This document shows positions 9,165-18,592 of a stretch of 64,000 nucleotides of DNA, one piece after another. The stretch lies in NCBI GenBank assembly GCA_963825645.1, contig CAWGTT010000002.1, positions 434,001 to 498,000 on the forward strand. The letters run 5' to 3'. How positions within the stretch are numbered: the stretch's first letter is position 1; each line of letters begins with the position of its first letter. The notes under the pieces are model-generated. The model searched no databases. It was not told where the DNA came from and was given only the letters and a program-made list of their open reading frames with translations. The DNA comes from JADJPO01 sp963825645. Lineage in GTDB: Bacteria; Actinomycetota; Actinomycetes; Actinomycetales; Kineosporiaceae. The translations under genes and the position numbers were made by a program.

Positions 9165-10624
9165 CTCTTGATCATCCTATTCCCCGAGGTGACGTCGAGG
9201 GTACCGCGCCCTCTGCGCCCGATCCGCCAGGTGCTCACCCCCTGGAGCGGGCGCCAGCGTGAGGCGCGCTGCAACCAGCCGCGGGCGGCGGCGTAGGTGG
9301 CGGTGTCGCTCTCCAGAACCGGGTCGACGCGGGGCGCCCACCAGGTGGTGGTCAGGAACAGGGGCAACACGGCGAGCATCGTCGTGGTGCCCGGCTGAAG
9401 CATCCACAACGACACCAGCAGGGTCACCGAGAGCGAGCGGCTGGGCCCGCCGACGTAGGTGTAGAGGATGAACGCCGCGATTACCAGACCCACGACCAGT
9501 CCGTACTCGACGAAGATCTTGAGCGGAGTGGGGGTCAGCAGGCCGAGAATGCCGGACTCGCCGACGATCTTCTGTGACGAGCCCGGCCCGCGACCGAGCA
9601 GAACGGCCATCGGGTCGTAGATCCAGCGCGGCCAGACGTACTGGTACGGCAAGATCCCCCGCAGGCTGGTGGACGACTGGGAGTCGCCGGCCTCGGTGGC
9701 CCGGCTCAGGATCGATTGCCCGAACGGTGTGACCAACAGGGCGACGGCCCCACCGACGGCCAGCGGCAGGTACCGGACGAGGTTGTCGCGCACCGGGTAG
9801 CCCAGCATGACGAAGAACGCCACCGCGACGATGGCCAGCCCCGAGCCGGCGGTCGCGGCCACGATGCCGCTGATGATCAGGACCAGGGACCACAGCCGGG
9901 TCCCGGAGAGGAACGCGGCGATCAGCCCGATCCCAAGCTGCATCGAGACGAACGACGGCTCCAGTCCGATCCAGGCGTTGGCGCGGAAGAGGTTGGACTC
10001 GTAGACGATCGGGTAGCTGATCACGAAGTCCTGCAGCAGCAGGGCTCGCGGGAAGACCTGGGCCATGTAGTCGGTGTACGGGAGGCCGGCCAGCTGGCTA
10101 CCGATGAATGCCAGACAGCCCACCGCCAGACCGCTGGCGATGGCGGCGATGTAGCGCAAGGCGAGCAGGAAGGTCTCACGGCTACGGTCCTTGACCCGGA
10201 GCACCGCGGGTAGCCACACCGCGAACAACAGACCCCATCCGGTCACGCTGACCAGCGGACTCTGCACCAGCCGCTGCTGGAACGAGATCAGGACGGCGCT
10301 GCTGCCCGTCGCGGCCAGCCACAGCAGCAGCCGGTAGCGGTCGATCTCGACGACCCCGCGCAGCAGGCCCCAGAGGCCCCAGAGGAAGACCAGGGGGACG
10401 AGGATCGACACGTCCGGCTGGCCGGGGGTGGCGAACCGCTGCAGCAGGACCATCGTCAGGAACAGGCCACCGACGTAGCGCGCGCAGGCGACCCGCAGGT
10501 CTCGTGCCCCCTGTGGGTCTGCCTGTGGGTCGGGGACCGCGCCGCGCCAAGGGCGCATCATCGTCACGCGCCGCGGGCGGATCGTGACGTCGGTCGCGGG
10601 GGTCCCGGCGGTCGCTACCGCCAC
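9161..10624 (-). CDS. O-antigen ligase/polymerase-like membrane protein (Wzy candidate)
   Basis: A polytopic membrane protein of roughly 490 residues with about ten hydrophobic segments and a large extracytoplasmic loop in the second half, the architecture of the Wzy/WaaL superfamily. It should join lipid-linked repeats outside the membrane. The family has little sequence signature, so topology and position (between a Wzz-like gene and a coupled glycosyltransferase) carry the call. The start is uncertain: GTG at 10624 lies just after the stop of the Wzz-like gene, GTG at 10567 is another choice, and neither has a strong ribosome site. Confidence 0.75.
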   Translation of the reverse strand: MAVATAGTPATDVTIRPRRVTMMRPWRGAVPDPQADPQGARDLRVACARYVGGLFLTMVLLQRFATPGQPDVSILVPLVFLWGLWGLLRGVVEIDRYRLLLWLAATGSSAVLISFQQRLVQSPLVSVTGWGLLFAVWLPAVLRVKDRSRETFLLALRYIAAIASGLAVGCLAFIGSQLAGLPYTDYMAQVFPRALLLQDFVISYPIVYESNLFRANAWIGLEPSFVSMQLGIGLIAAFLSGTRLWSLVLIISGIVAATAGSGLAIVAVAFFVMLGYPVRDNLVRYLPLAVGGAVALLVTPFGQSILSRATEAGDSQSSTSLRGILPYQYVWPRWIYDPMAVLLGRGPGSSQKIVGESGILGLLTPTPLKIFVEYGLVVGLVIAAFILYTYVGGPSRSLSVTLLVSLWMLQPGTTTMLAVLPLFLTTTWWAPRVDPVLESDTATYAAARGWLQRASRWRPLQGVSTWRIGRRGRGTLDVTSGNRMIKR

Positions 10625-10634
10625 GACACCGTGC

Positions 10635-11930
10635 TCACGGGGCCAGGACGACGATGGGGTCGGCCGATTCGACGGCACTGACCGTGTCCCAGATCTGCTG
10701 CAGCCTGGACCGGCCCTCCTTGGCGACGACCACGGCCATCAGGTCGGACTGGCCCGAGATCAGGCCGACCGCCTCCGGCTCCGCGGTGCAGGCCACCACC
10801 AGGACGTCGGTGGAGAAGTACGCCTTGACGTCCTGGCGGATGTCGCGCCGCAGCACCCACACCTCGTCCGGCAGGGCCATCGAGGCCGAGTCGGAGGACT
10901 CCAGCGCGATCGCGTTGACCAGGGTGACGCTCGAGCCGTGGGTACGCAGGTGGTTGGCCACCGCGGCCGCGAACCGGGACGCCGAGGACGGGGTGGACGG
11001 CAACGACAGCACGACCAGGGTCGAGTGCCCGGACTCCAGCAGCCGCCCGGCCACCTCGCCGGCCTGCGTCGTCGACTTCAGCGTCAGCTCGGGAGCCAGG
11101 GCCCGCAGCTCGCCCGGGGTCCGCACCCGGCGGCGGCCGGCACCGACGATCAGGGCGGCCAACGCACCGAGGATGATGCCGCCGATGCCGCCGAGGGCCG
11201 CGGAGACCGGGCGGGAGGCCCCCGCCGGCAGGTAGGCGATCGCGGGACTGGCCACCGCGACGGACACGGCGTCGAGCACCTTGAACTGCCGGTCGGCCGC
11301 GAGCGCGCCGACCTGCTTCTGGCGGTCCAGCTCGGCCGTCGTGCCCGTCAACTTGTTCTTGCTGAGCAGCGACTCGACCGCGGACTGAACCTGGGTGAGC
11401 TCGGCCTGCTGGTTGTTCCGGGCCGTGGTCACGACGGCGTTCACGACGGCGTTGGCCTCCCGGACGGCCTGCGGTCCGTCCTGGTTGCGCACCGTGATGT
11501 CGACCAGGTCGGTGTCGATCCCCCACAGGGCGGTCGTCCGTGGCCCGAGCTCCTCGGGCAGGGTGCCCTCCAGCCCCTCGCTCTTGACCGCCTCCTTGAT
11601 CACCGGCGGAGAGACGGCCAGTAGCTCGGCCGTCTGGCCCACCTGCTTGACCCGGAAGCTGTCCGTGACCCCGGTCAGCTGCAGCGTCGCGGTGGCTTGG
11701 TAGGTCTGAGCGGCGCCGAGCACCAGACCGAGCACGGTGCCCAGAAGGCCAGTGATCACCAGCCATGGCCAGCGGGACTTCAGCAGGGCCAGGACGGGGG
11801 CCGGACGAGCGGCGGCCTTGGGCAGTCGCCGGTTCTCGGCCGGCAGGGGCTCCGCGGGAACGGGGGACGGGCCGGACGAGGGCTTCGGCACGGGCGCGCT
11901 GTCCTCATCCGGGGAGGTCATGACCGACAT
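10635..11930 (-). CDS. Wzz-like chain-length determinant / polysaccharide co-polymerase
   Basis: A 431-residue protein with a proline-rich N-terminus, a first membrane helix (WLVITGLLGTVLGLVLG), a long extracytoplasmic region with a coiled-coil-like segment around the QAELTQVQ stretch, and a second helix (ALGGIGGIILGALAALIV). This two-helix arrangement is that of Wzz/GumC co-polymerases. The C-terminal cytoplasmic part resembles the BY-kinase fold, but I see no Walker A lysine motif, so kinase activity is unlikely. It should set polymer length together with the polymerase encoded directly downstream. Confidence 0.82.
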   Translation of the reverse strand: MSVMTSPDEDSAPVPKPSSGPSPVPAEPLPAENRRLPKAAARPAPVLALLKSRWPWLVITGLLGTVLGLVLGAAQTYQATATLQLTGVTDSFRVKQVGQTAELLAVSPPVIKEAVKSEGLEGTLPEELGPRTTALWGIDTDLVDITVRNQDGPQAVREANAVVNAVVTTARNNQQAELTQVQSAVESLLSKNKLTGTTAELDRQKQVGALAADRQFKVLDAVSVAVASPAIAYLPAGASRPVSAALGGIGGIILGALAALIVGAGRRRVRTPGELRALAPELTLKSTTQAGEVAGRLLESGHSTLVVLSLPSTPSSASRFAAAVANHLRTHGSSVTLVNAIALESSDSASMALPDEVWVLRRDIRQDVKAYFSTDVLVVACTAEPEAVGLISGQSDLMAVVVAKEGRSRLQQIWDTVSAVESADPIVVLAP

Positions 11931-12000
11931 ACTAGGAGTCTCGCAAACGTAGGGGTCCGGCTACGAACCGGCAGGCAGATACAGACGAGCGGGGTGGAGC

Positions 12001-13269
12001 GTGCAGGGCCAGCGCTGGATCGTCGTCGCCGACTCGCCCTTCCTGCCCGCCACCGGGGGCGGCGAGCAGGAACACCTCGGGTTCGTCCGAGCCGCCGCAC
12101 GGGAGGGCCTCCTTGCCCTGCTGGTTCTTCCCGACGGTGACACAGTCGAGCGCACAGAGTACAGCCGGATACTTCCCGGCGTGCCGGTCCTGCCGACGGC
12201 GCGGCGGACCAACCCGCTGCTGCTGCTCCACCCCCGCACCCCATACGTGATCGCCTCGCGACCCGTTCCCGCCGACCTGGTGGCCCGGGCCCGCAAGATG
12301 GCCCCGGACGCGACCGGGATTGTGCTGTTCTCGTACAAGTCGAGGGCGATCGGCGAGGCACTCGCCCGAGGGCTGAACCTGCCTGCGGTGCTACGCCAGC
12401 ACAACCGGGAGGGCGCCTACCATCACAGTCTTGCCCAGCAGACACCCGGCCCACGCGGCTGGGTGCTGCGGTGGGAGGCTGCCCGGATCGACCGGGACGA
12501 GCAGGCCCTGGCCCGGGCGGATTGGCTCGTCGGCACCGCCGATATCTCCCATGCGGACGCCGAGTGGCGGCGGAGCATCGGCACGCCCAACGTCGTCCAC
12601 GTGCCACCCTTCGCCCTGGCACTGGGCAGCACGCCGGACGCCGGTCCGGACGCCGACCCGGGCACGGACGACAGGACAGCGGACGCCACCGACGACGCGC
12701 CCGCCTCGTTCGACCCGCCTCGGGTGCTGTTCCTCGGCACGCTCGACACCGCGACGAACACCGGTGCCCTGGACTGGCTGCTCTGCGGGGTTTGGCCGCG
12801 GATACGGGCCGCGCATCCCACTGTGGTGCTGGAGGTGGTCGGCCGCAGCCCGTCGCCGGCGCTGCGGCGCCGCCTGGAGCTGCTGGAGCGGGTCGAGCTG
12901 TTCGCCGACGTGCCTGACGTGCAGCCTCATCTGCGCCGCGCCGCGGTCGCGGTGAACCCCGTGGTGTCCGGCTCGGGCGTCAACATCAAGATCGTCGAGT
13001 ACCTGGATGCCGGCCTGCCACTGGTCAGTACGTCGTTGGCCGTGCAGGGCCTGCCCCTGCGCAGCGGGACCGATCTGGAGGTGCATGACGCCCCCGACGC
13101 GTTCGCGGACGCCGTGCTCGAGCTGATCAAGGACCCGCAGACGGCCCGGGCGATGGCCGACTCAGGCCGGGCGCACCTTCACGAGCTGCTCGACGTGCGG
13201 GCGAACCTGGCCCGGATCGCCGACCTGCTCAGCCCCCCGCCGGCGTCGGGCTCGGCGAGGAGCCGGTGA
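12001..13269 (+). CDS. Glycosyltransferase family 4 (GT-B)
   Basis: A 422-residue retaining GT-B enzyme. The N-terminal domain opens with WIVVADSPFLPATGGGEQ, where the glycine-rich loop typical of GT4 acceptor domains is seen. The C-terminal domain has VLFLGTLD and the nucleotide-sugar block SGSGVNIKIVEYLDAGLPLV with the family glutamate. A Thr/Asp-rich linker of about 30 residues joins the two halves, longer than usual. The GTG start at 12001 has GGTGGAG upstream. It is divergent from the Wzz-like gene across 70 bp and overlaps the convergent second glycanase by 41 bp. Confidence 0.85.
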   Translation: MQGQRWIVVADSPFLPATGGGEQEHLGFVRAAAREGLLALLVLPDGDTVERTEYSRILPGVPVLPTARRTNPLLLLHPRTPYVIASRPVPADLVARARKMAPDATGIVLFSYKSRAIGEALARGLNLPAVLRQHNREGAYHHSLAQQTPGPRGWVLRWEAARIDRDEQALARADWLVGTADISHADAEWRRSIGTPNVVHVPPFALALGSTPDAGPDADPGTDDRTADATDDAPASFDPPRVLFLGTLDTATNTGALDWLLCGVWPRIRAAHPTVVLEVVGRSPSPALRRRLELLERVELFADVPDVQPHLRRAAVAVNPVVSGSGVNIKIVEYLDAGLPLVSTSLAVQGLPLRSGTDLEVHDAPDAFADAVLELIKDPQTARAMADSGRAHLHELLDVRANLARIADLLSPPPASGSARSR

Positions 13270-14455
13270 AGCCCCACAGCTTGCGGTACTCCTGCGAGGC
13301 TGTCGGGTTCTGCACGACGTCCCAGATCGAGGAGCCGAGGTACTCGTCCGGCTCGTTGAAGTAGTTCTCGAACGCGACGTCATCGGCGTTGGCCGCGAAC
13401 CACATGTACATCGCATAGACGAAGTACTCGTTGTCCCCGCCGCCGTCACTTCTCTCGGCCGTCAGACCCCATTCCGGGACGGCGAACTTCTTGCCGTGGG
13501 CCCGGGCGAAGTCGAGGGTGTCCTGCAGGCCCGCGGCCTTCTCGGGGCGCAGCGCGCTGGTGAACTGCTCATCGGTGCGGCTGATCAAGCTGTAGTGGTC
13601 GTAGTTGTCGCAGCCGACGACATCGACCACGTCGTCGCCCGGGTAGAGCGCGTTCAGCACGTCCATCCGGTCCTGCTGGCCGCGCAGCACGGCACCGCAG
13701 CTGGTGTCGAAGACGATCTGCGCCTGCGGCATCCGCGCCTTGAGCAGCTGGGAGACGTGGGCGAAGGCGGCCCGGAACTGCTCCGGAGTGTTCTCGCCGT
13801 TGCTGGCCCCCCACGGGAACCAGTCGCCCTGGGCCTCCAGACCCACCCGTACGTAGGAGTCGCCGCGCCCGTGCTTGAGCAGCGAGTCGGCGACCGCGGT
13901 GAAGGCGTCATCGTGCTGACCTGCCGCCACCTCGTCGAGCCCGCGCCCGGCGGAGTCCTTGGGCAGCAGGGGCAGCCCGTAGACCAGCCTGCCCTCGAAG
14001 CCGTCGAACACTGCGACATGCCAGTCGGACTCAGCGAGCTCCTGCCAGGTCTGGTAGGCCGGATAGGTCACCGCGGTGTCGACCGGCGACCCGCGCCACT
14101 CACCGAAGGCCTGCACCCGGCTCGTGCCCCACTCACCTCCGGTCCAGACCCCGCTGGGCCAGTTGCGCACCGGGATGGCGACGTCGGAGGGAACGCCCTG
14201 AACCGGTGGGGTCGATCGGTTGAGGCGCCAGACCACTGCGCCCCCACCGACCAGCCCGATCAGCAGGGCGGCCACGACGGCGATCAGCAGCGGACGGCGC
14301 GAACCGCGCCGCGGACGCCGCGAGCCGCCGGGCGCAGCCAACGGCGCCGCCGGGCCCGGCATGACGGTCGGGGTGTCACCAGTCGCCGGAAACATCAGAG
14401 TCGGCGGCTGGTGCTGCGGGGAGCCGGGCTGCGCCGACGGGTCCCGGGAGTCCAT
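13229..14455 (-). CDS. Membrane-anchored GH26-like glycoside hydrolase (paralogue B)
   Basis: A 408-residue paralogue of the glycanase at 6672-7778. Shared blocks are YGLPLLP, GLEAQGDWFPWG (putative acid/base Glu), FDTSCG, YPGDD, NYDHY and VPEWG (putative nucleophile). Instead of a cleavable signal it has a proline-rich cytoplasmic N-terminus and a single membrane helix (LLIAVVAALLIGLVGGGAVV, about residues 50-70), so the catalytic domain should stay tethered outside the cell. The ATG at 14455 has GAGG eight bases upstream and is preferred over the GTG at 14461. One secreted and one anchored copy suggests different places of action on the same polymer. Confidence 0.75.
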   Translation of the reverse strand: MDSRDPSAQPGSPQHQPPTLMFPATGDTPTVMPGPAAPLAAPGGSRRPRRGSRRPLLIAVVAALLIGLVGGGAVVWRLNRSTPPVQGVPSDVAIPVRNWPSGVWTGGEWGTSRVQAFGEWRGSPVDTAVTYPAYQTWQELAESDWHVAVFDGFEGRLVYGLPLLPKDSAGRGLDEVAAGQHDDAFTAVADSLLKHGRGDSYVRVGLEAQGDWFPWGASNGENTPEQFRAAFAHVSQLLKARMPQAQIVFDTSCGAVLRGQQDRMDVLNALYPGDDVVDVVGCDNYDHYSLISRTDEQFTSALRPEKAAGLQDTLDFARAHGKKFAVPEWGLTAERSDGGGDNEYFVYAMYMWFAANADDVAFENYFNEPDEYLGSSIWDVVQNPTASQEYRKLWGFTGSSPSPTPAGG

Positions 14456-14512
14456 GGCCACGTCCTCATCGTAGGGAGCGAATCACCGGCCGGCAGGACT
14501 TCACCATCCGGA

Positions 14513-15394
14513 TCACGTCATGTCGGGCGCGCCCCGCCAGATCCCGGTCAGGTAGGCGGCATGGGCGCGAGCGAGATCGGGACGGCCCTCGACGTGCGCC
14601 CGCACCCGCCTTCCCAGGGTGCCGACGCTCAGCGCCATCTTGATCATCGCCGTCGCAGCAGGCCCGTTGAACGAACCGACGTACTGCATCATCGACGCAC
14701 CGCGCATCTGGAACATGCGCGGCTTGGCCTCTCCCGACCCGGCACCGAGGTGCGGGACCAGCACGTCGGTGCGCAGGGCCAGACCCCAGCCCGCCTCGCG
14801 GGCGCGACGACCGAAGGCCATGTCCTCGTTGTAGACGAAGAACCGCTCGTCGAACCCGCCCAGGGCCAGGAAATCGGCTCGGCGGACGGCGAGGCAGGCT
14901 CCGCTGAGCCAGTCCAGGTCGAGCGGGCGGCCCGGGACCGGCCGCGCATAGACGCCCGCGGTGGGCCAGCAGACATGCAGGCCCAGCGCGTGGGCAAGGC
15001 AACGCCACACAGTCGGTTCCCAGCCACCGACCCCGAGTTCGACCCGACCGTCGGCCAGCACCGTGGTCGCTCCGATGGCGATCAGGTGGCTGTCCTGCTC
15101 AAGGCCGGCGACCAGGGCTTCGAGCTGGTCCGGCTCGGGTGCGCTGTCGGGGTTGACGAACAGGACGAACTCAGCCTCCGACGTCCGCGCCCCCAGGTTG
15201 GCCGCCCTCGCGAAGCCCTCTGCGGGCCCCGGGAGGTACCGGGTCCCGGGCCGACGGGCAGCCACCTCGTCGACCCGGTCATGACCCTGGGCGTTGTCGA
15301 CGATGACGACAGGGGTGTCGGCAGCGAGGCGGTGGAGCAGAGCCTCGGCGAGGGCGCGGCTACGGTAGGTCACCAGGACTACCTCGTACCGCAT
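14513..15394 (-). CDS. Glycosyltransferase family 2, rhamnosyltransferase-like
   Basis: About 293 residues. It begins MRYEVVLVTYRSR and carries VIVDNAQG, FARAANLGA and the metal site FVNPDSAPEPDQ, the pattern of WbbL-like rhamnosyl- or galactofuranosyltransferases. The block GFDERFFVYNEDMAFGRRAREAGWG is the conserved acceptor-binding region of that subgroup. The start is taken at the ATG 15394 because the conserved fold begins there; the GTG at 15412 would add six residues. It is the last polysaccharide gene before the secreted-protein module. The sugar transferred is an inference from family resemblance. Confidence 0.87.
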   Translation of the reverse strand: MRYEVVLVTYRSRALAEALLHRLAADTPVVIVDNAQGHDRVDEVAARRPGTRYLPGPAEGFARAANLGARTSEAEFVLFVNPDSAPEPDQLEALVAGLEQDSHLIAIGATTVLADGRVELGVGGWEPTVWRCLAHALGLHVCWPTAGVYARPVPGRPLDLDWLSGACLAVRRADFLALGGFDERFFVYNEDMAFGRRAREAGWGLALRTDVLVPHLGAGSGEAKPRMFQMRGASMMQYVGSFNGPAATAMIKMALSVGTLGRRVRAHVEGRPDLARAHAAYLTGIWRGAPDMT

Positions 15395-15737
15395 GCCCAC
15401 CGTGCTCTCCACACCCCCGCATACGTGCTGGCCTGGCGCACCATGATGTCACTGAAGCCCACGGAAGAGCACGCCAACGTCACAACACGCTGAGTTCATC
15501 CCGACGACGCAAAGCAATGCGGGAGGACTCCTCGGATGGCGATCCGGCGTCCGATCCACGCCCCGTGTACCCGGGTGAGGCCGGCCCGAGCCTACCGGCG
15601 CCAGGCGACCAGCGCGTTCCACCGGCCGGGGGTGAGGCACTCCACTCCCCCATCCGGATACATGCCGGGCGGTGCGCTGAAGCCGCCGCGCCCCGCAGCC
15701 GATGCACCCCATAGCGCAGATCTGCAGGAGGTCCTCC
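15395..15737. other. Divergent intergenic region without a recognisable gene
   Basis: A 343-bp gap between two divergent genes. I see no RNA gene or strong repeat in it. It must contain promoters in both directions, but no convincing -35/-10 pair stands out. The only clear signal is the AGGAGG ribosome site at 15726-15731 for the gene to the right. Confidence 0.5.
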
Positions 15738-16325
15738 ATGCCCGAGCACCGCAGCCGGCGTCACTCACGACCCGGCGTCACCCTGCTGGTGCCACTCGCG
15801 CTGCTGGCCAGCAGCGCCGTCGTGTACCAGGCATCGAACGCCGCCTTCACCGCCAGCACGACCAACGGTGCCAACAACTGGGCGGCGGGCACCGTCCAGC
15901 TCTCCGACGACGACTCGGGCTCCGTGCTGGTCAGCATGACCGGGCTCCAGCCGGGTGACACCGCCACCAAGTGCCTCAACGTCAACTACAGCGGGTCACT
16001 GGCCGCGGCGGTCAAGCTCTACACCACCGGGTACACCGACACGGGTCTAGGTCAGTACCTCACCTTCAGCATCGACGAGGGCACCGGCGCGACCGGTGGC
16101 GCCACCCTGGACTGCACCGGCTTCACCGGTGGCACCTCTCTGCACTCGGGCACGTTGGACGGCTTCGCCACCGCGGCGAGCTCCTACGCCACCGGGGTCT
16201 CCTCCTGGGCACCGAGCGCAAGCGCCACCAAGAGCTACCGCTTCAGCTGGACCCTTCAGGACGACAACAACGCGCAGGGCAAAGACGCCACCGCCACCTT
16301 CACCTGGGAAGCACGCAACACGTGA
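15738..16325 (+). CDS. TasA/camelysin-like secreted protein (SipW-type signal peptide)
   Basis: A 195-residue secreted protein. A strong AGGAGG six bases before the ATG at 15738 fixes the start. The N-terminus is RRHSRPG followed by a hydrophobic core and then ASNAAFTASTTN; an A-F-T-x-S/D-T segment after the core is the hallmark of substrates of SipW-type signal peptidases. The mature part is rich in Thr, Ser, Gly and Ala, with two cysteines (KCLNV and LDCTG), and looks beta-sandwich-like, as in TasA and camelysin. A signal peptidase gene follows 30 bp downstream on the same strand. A fibre or matrix role is inferred from the family. Confidence 0.7.
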   Translation: MPEHRSRRHSRPGVTLLVPLALLASSAVVYQASNAAFTASTTNGANNWAAGTVQLSDDDSGSVLVSMTGLQPGDTATKCLNVNYSGSLAAAVKLYTTGYTDTGLGQYLTFSIDEGTGATGGATLDCTGFTGGTSLHSGTLDGFATAASSYATGVSSWAPSASATKSYRFSWTLQDDNNAQGKDATATFTWEARNT

Positions 16326-16355
16326 TCGACGCCGGGGAGCCGGGCGTGGACGGCG

Positions 16356-16949
16356 ATGAGCTCGCCTGAGCCGGAGGGGACGGGCCGGGTGCTGAGCACC
16401 CGGCCCGTCGCACGTCCCGGCCGCGATGCCTCGTCTGAGCCCGGCCCGCTCGCCCGAGGCGCCGCGGCGCTGGACACCGTCGCCACCGGCTGGCTACTGG
16501 TGGTCTGTTCGATGATCGTCTGGTCGCTGGCTCCCGTGCTGTGGGGCTGGCAGCCCAGTCTGATCATGAGTAGCTCGATGATGCCCCGGCTGGCTCCGGG
16601 TGACGTCGTCCTGGTCGCTCCGCCCGCCTCGGACCGGCCCGTGCAGCGCGGCCAGATCGTCCTCGTCCGCGATCCCGTGGCACCCACCGGGCGGGTGCTG
16701 CACCGAGTGATCCACGTCGCCCCGGACGGCATGCTGACCACCCAGGGCGACGCCAACCCCAGTCCCGACGTACTGGGGCGCAGCCCGGACGAGGTGCTCG
16801 GCGTCGCTCGGCTCGTCGTCCCCGCCGCCGGCCGGCTCGCCCTGCTCCGCGCGGGTGGCGACACCGCGCCGCGGCACCGGCTGTGGGTGACGATGACGCT
16901 GGCGGCGGTGGCGGTGTTCGTCGCGACCAGGGTCCGTCACCACCCCTGA
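16356..16949 (+). CDS. Signal peptidase I, SipW/ER type
   Basis: A 197-residue membrane peptidase of family S26B. The catalytic serine is in SSSMMP and the second catalytic residue is a histidine in VLHRVIHV, where eubacterial LepB has lysine. TTQGDANPSPD is the conserved C-terminal box with its aspartate. Membrane helices flank the catalytic part (VATGWLLVVCSMIVWSLAP and a C-terminal segment). It lies directly after a TasA-like gene, as sipW does near tasA in Bacillus, so it most likely processes that protein and perhaps the related product of 18589-19557. The opening arginine-rich tail is of unknown use. Confidence 0.85.
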   Translation: MSSPEPEGTGRVLSTRPVARPGRDASSEPGPLARGAAALDTVATGWLLVVCSMIVWSLAPVLWGWQPSLIMSSSMMPRLAPGDVVLVAPPASDRPVQRGQIVLVRDPVAPTGRVLHRVIHVAPDGMLTTQGDANPSPDVLGRSPDEVLGVARLVVPAAGRLALLRAGGDTAPRHRLWVTMTLAAVAVFVATRVRHHP

Positions 16950-17008
16950 CCCACGACGACATGGATGCCGACCAGGACGCCGGCCGGCGGTCGGTGCGGC
17001 GGGCCGCC

Positions 17009-18592
17009 TCAGTCCGGCGAGGACACCGTCGGCTGGGACATCACCACCCGGTCCCGGCCCCGTGCCTTGGCGCGTAGCAGTGCGGCATCCGCTGCCAGGA
17101 TCACCTCATCGACGCCCGAGGCGTCCTCGGGGACCGCGGCCACCCCGAAGCTGGCCGTGACGCTCACCGGCTCGGTGATCTCCCGCACCGCACGGCGCAT
17201 CCGCTCGGCCAGTCCGGCCGCGGTGCCGGTGTCGGCGGCAGGGATCACCAACGCGAACTCCTCACCGCCGTAGCGGGCGGCCACCGACCCGCCGACGGCG
17301 TGATCGGCGAACACCCGGGCGACGACCATCAGGACGTGGTCACCGACCTGGTGACCGTGGCGGTCATTGACCGACTTGAAGTGGTCGACGTCGGAAAGCA
17401 CCAGGGCGAACGGGATCCCGTCCTCACGCCAGGCCCGCTCCGCGGCGCGCATGGTCTCGTCGAAGAATCGGCGGTTGGCAAGGCCGGTCAGCCCGTCGGT
17501 GATGGCGGCCCGGCGGTCGGCGGCGAGCAGCTGTGCCCGGGACATGGCGATCGTCGCCGTGGCGGCGGCCTGGCCCGCGGAGCTCACGGTGCGCCGTTCC
17601 ACCTGGTTGCCTCGAGGCCCCCGTCCGCCGAACTCCGCCACGAGCGCCACGTGCACGCCGTTCTCGGCCAGGCGGAGCGGGATCGCGGCGATCCGGCGCG
17701 CCTGCGGCATCATCGCGCACAGTGCCCGGTCGCGGCGCGGGTCGAGCTGCAGGGCCCTGACCACTCCCGGTGCGGTCGAGGCGAGGTTCAGCAACGCCGA
17801 GTCGTTGCCCCACCGACCGCTCACCGCGGTGAGGCCGGCGCCGGCGATCACCTGAATCGCGCCCTGCTCGCCGTCGGTGCGCTGGATGACCGCGGCCCGC
17901 TTGACCCCCAGCTCGCTGATCACGAAGCCGACCAGGCGGGCGGCGACGTCCCGCGGCTGCTCGTCTTGGAGCAGTGCCGTCGCAAGCCTCTCCAGGGCCT
18001 CGGCGTCGTAGCGCCGGCGGCGCAGCTCACGTTCGTTGATCGAGGCCGCCACCGAGGTGGTCAGCACGATCAGCCACAGCAGAGCCATGTCCGTGCCGGT
18101 GGTCGCCTCGCGGGCCACAGCGGCCATCGCCGCCGGCTCCGGGAGCAACCCGGTCTGCTCGGCTCGCCAGGCGAAGACCATGAGGACGGACTGCCATACG
18201 GCGAGCTTCAGTCCGGTGCGGAACGAGGCGAGCAGGCAGACGGCGACCAGCTGTGCGGCCAGGACGGCGTCCACCGCCGGGCCGTGCCCGAGGCGCTCGT
18301 GGGCCATCTGCAGGAAGGCGCCGTCGATGAGCAGGGCGGCCCCGAACCCGTTCACCGCCACCGACCGCACCGGGGTCAGGACGAGCAGGCTGAGCAGCAT
18401 GGTCACCACGAGGTAGGCGATGGCCAACCCGGCGTCCCCACCGTTCAGGTGGCCGTGCACACCGGCCAGGGTGGCCAGCACTGCCAGCTGGGCCAGCCGG
18501 AACGCCGTCATCGCGGCGACCCGCTGGGACAGCGGCGCCACCTCGACGCCGGCGCCGCTGCTGAACCGGTTCGGTCCCGATGCAGCCATCAC
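17009..18592 (-). CDS. Membrane-bound diguanylate cyclase (GGDEF)
   Basis: A 527-residue protein making cyclic di-GMP from GTP. Five to seven hydrophobic segments fill about residues 25-190. A GAF-like region follows (about 205-340), then a GGDEF domain opening with DGLTGLANRRFF and carrying the active-site signature RYGGEEF. The RxxD inhibitory site expected just upstream of it is absent (VGGSVAAR there), so product feedback is unlikely. The GTG start overlaps the stop of the TasA-like gene before it (18589-18592), so the two are translationally coupled. This ties second-messenger production to a surface protein. Confidence 0.9.
   Translation of the reverse strand: MMAASGPNRFSSGAGVEVAPLSQRVAAMTAFRLAQLAVLATLAGVHGHLNGGDAGLAIAYLVVTMLLSLLVLTPVRSVAVNGFGAALLIDGAFLQMAHERLGHGPAVDAVLAAQLVAVCLLASFRTGLKLAVWQSVLMVFAWRAEQTGLLPEPAAMAAVAREATTGTDMALLWLIVLTTSVAASINERELRRRRYDAEALERLATALLQDEQPRDVAARLVGFVISELGVKRAAVIQRTDGEQGAIQVIAGAGLTAVSGRWGNDSALLNLASTAPGVVRALQLDPRRDRALCAMMPQARRIAAIPLRLAENGVHVALVAEFGGRGPRGNQVERRTVSSAGQAAATATIAMSRAQLLAADRRAAITDGLTGLANRRFFDETMRAAERAWREDGIPFALVLSDVDHFKSVNDRHGHQVGDHVLMVVARVFADHAVGGSVAARYGGEEFALVIPAADTGTAAGLAERMRRAVREITEPVSVTASFGVAAVPEDASGVDEVILAADAALLRAKARGRDRVVMSQPTVSSPD

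Noticed and set aside
13496..15493. A 665-residue open frame on the plus strand across the glycanase and glycosyltransferase genes
   Set aside because: It is antisense to two well-supported genes, has the Arg/Gly/Val-rich composition typical of high-GC shadow frames and no family motif.
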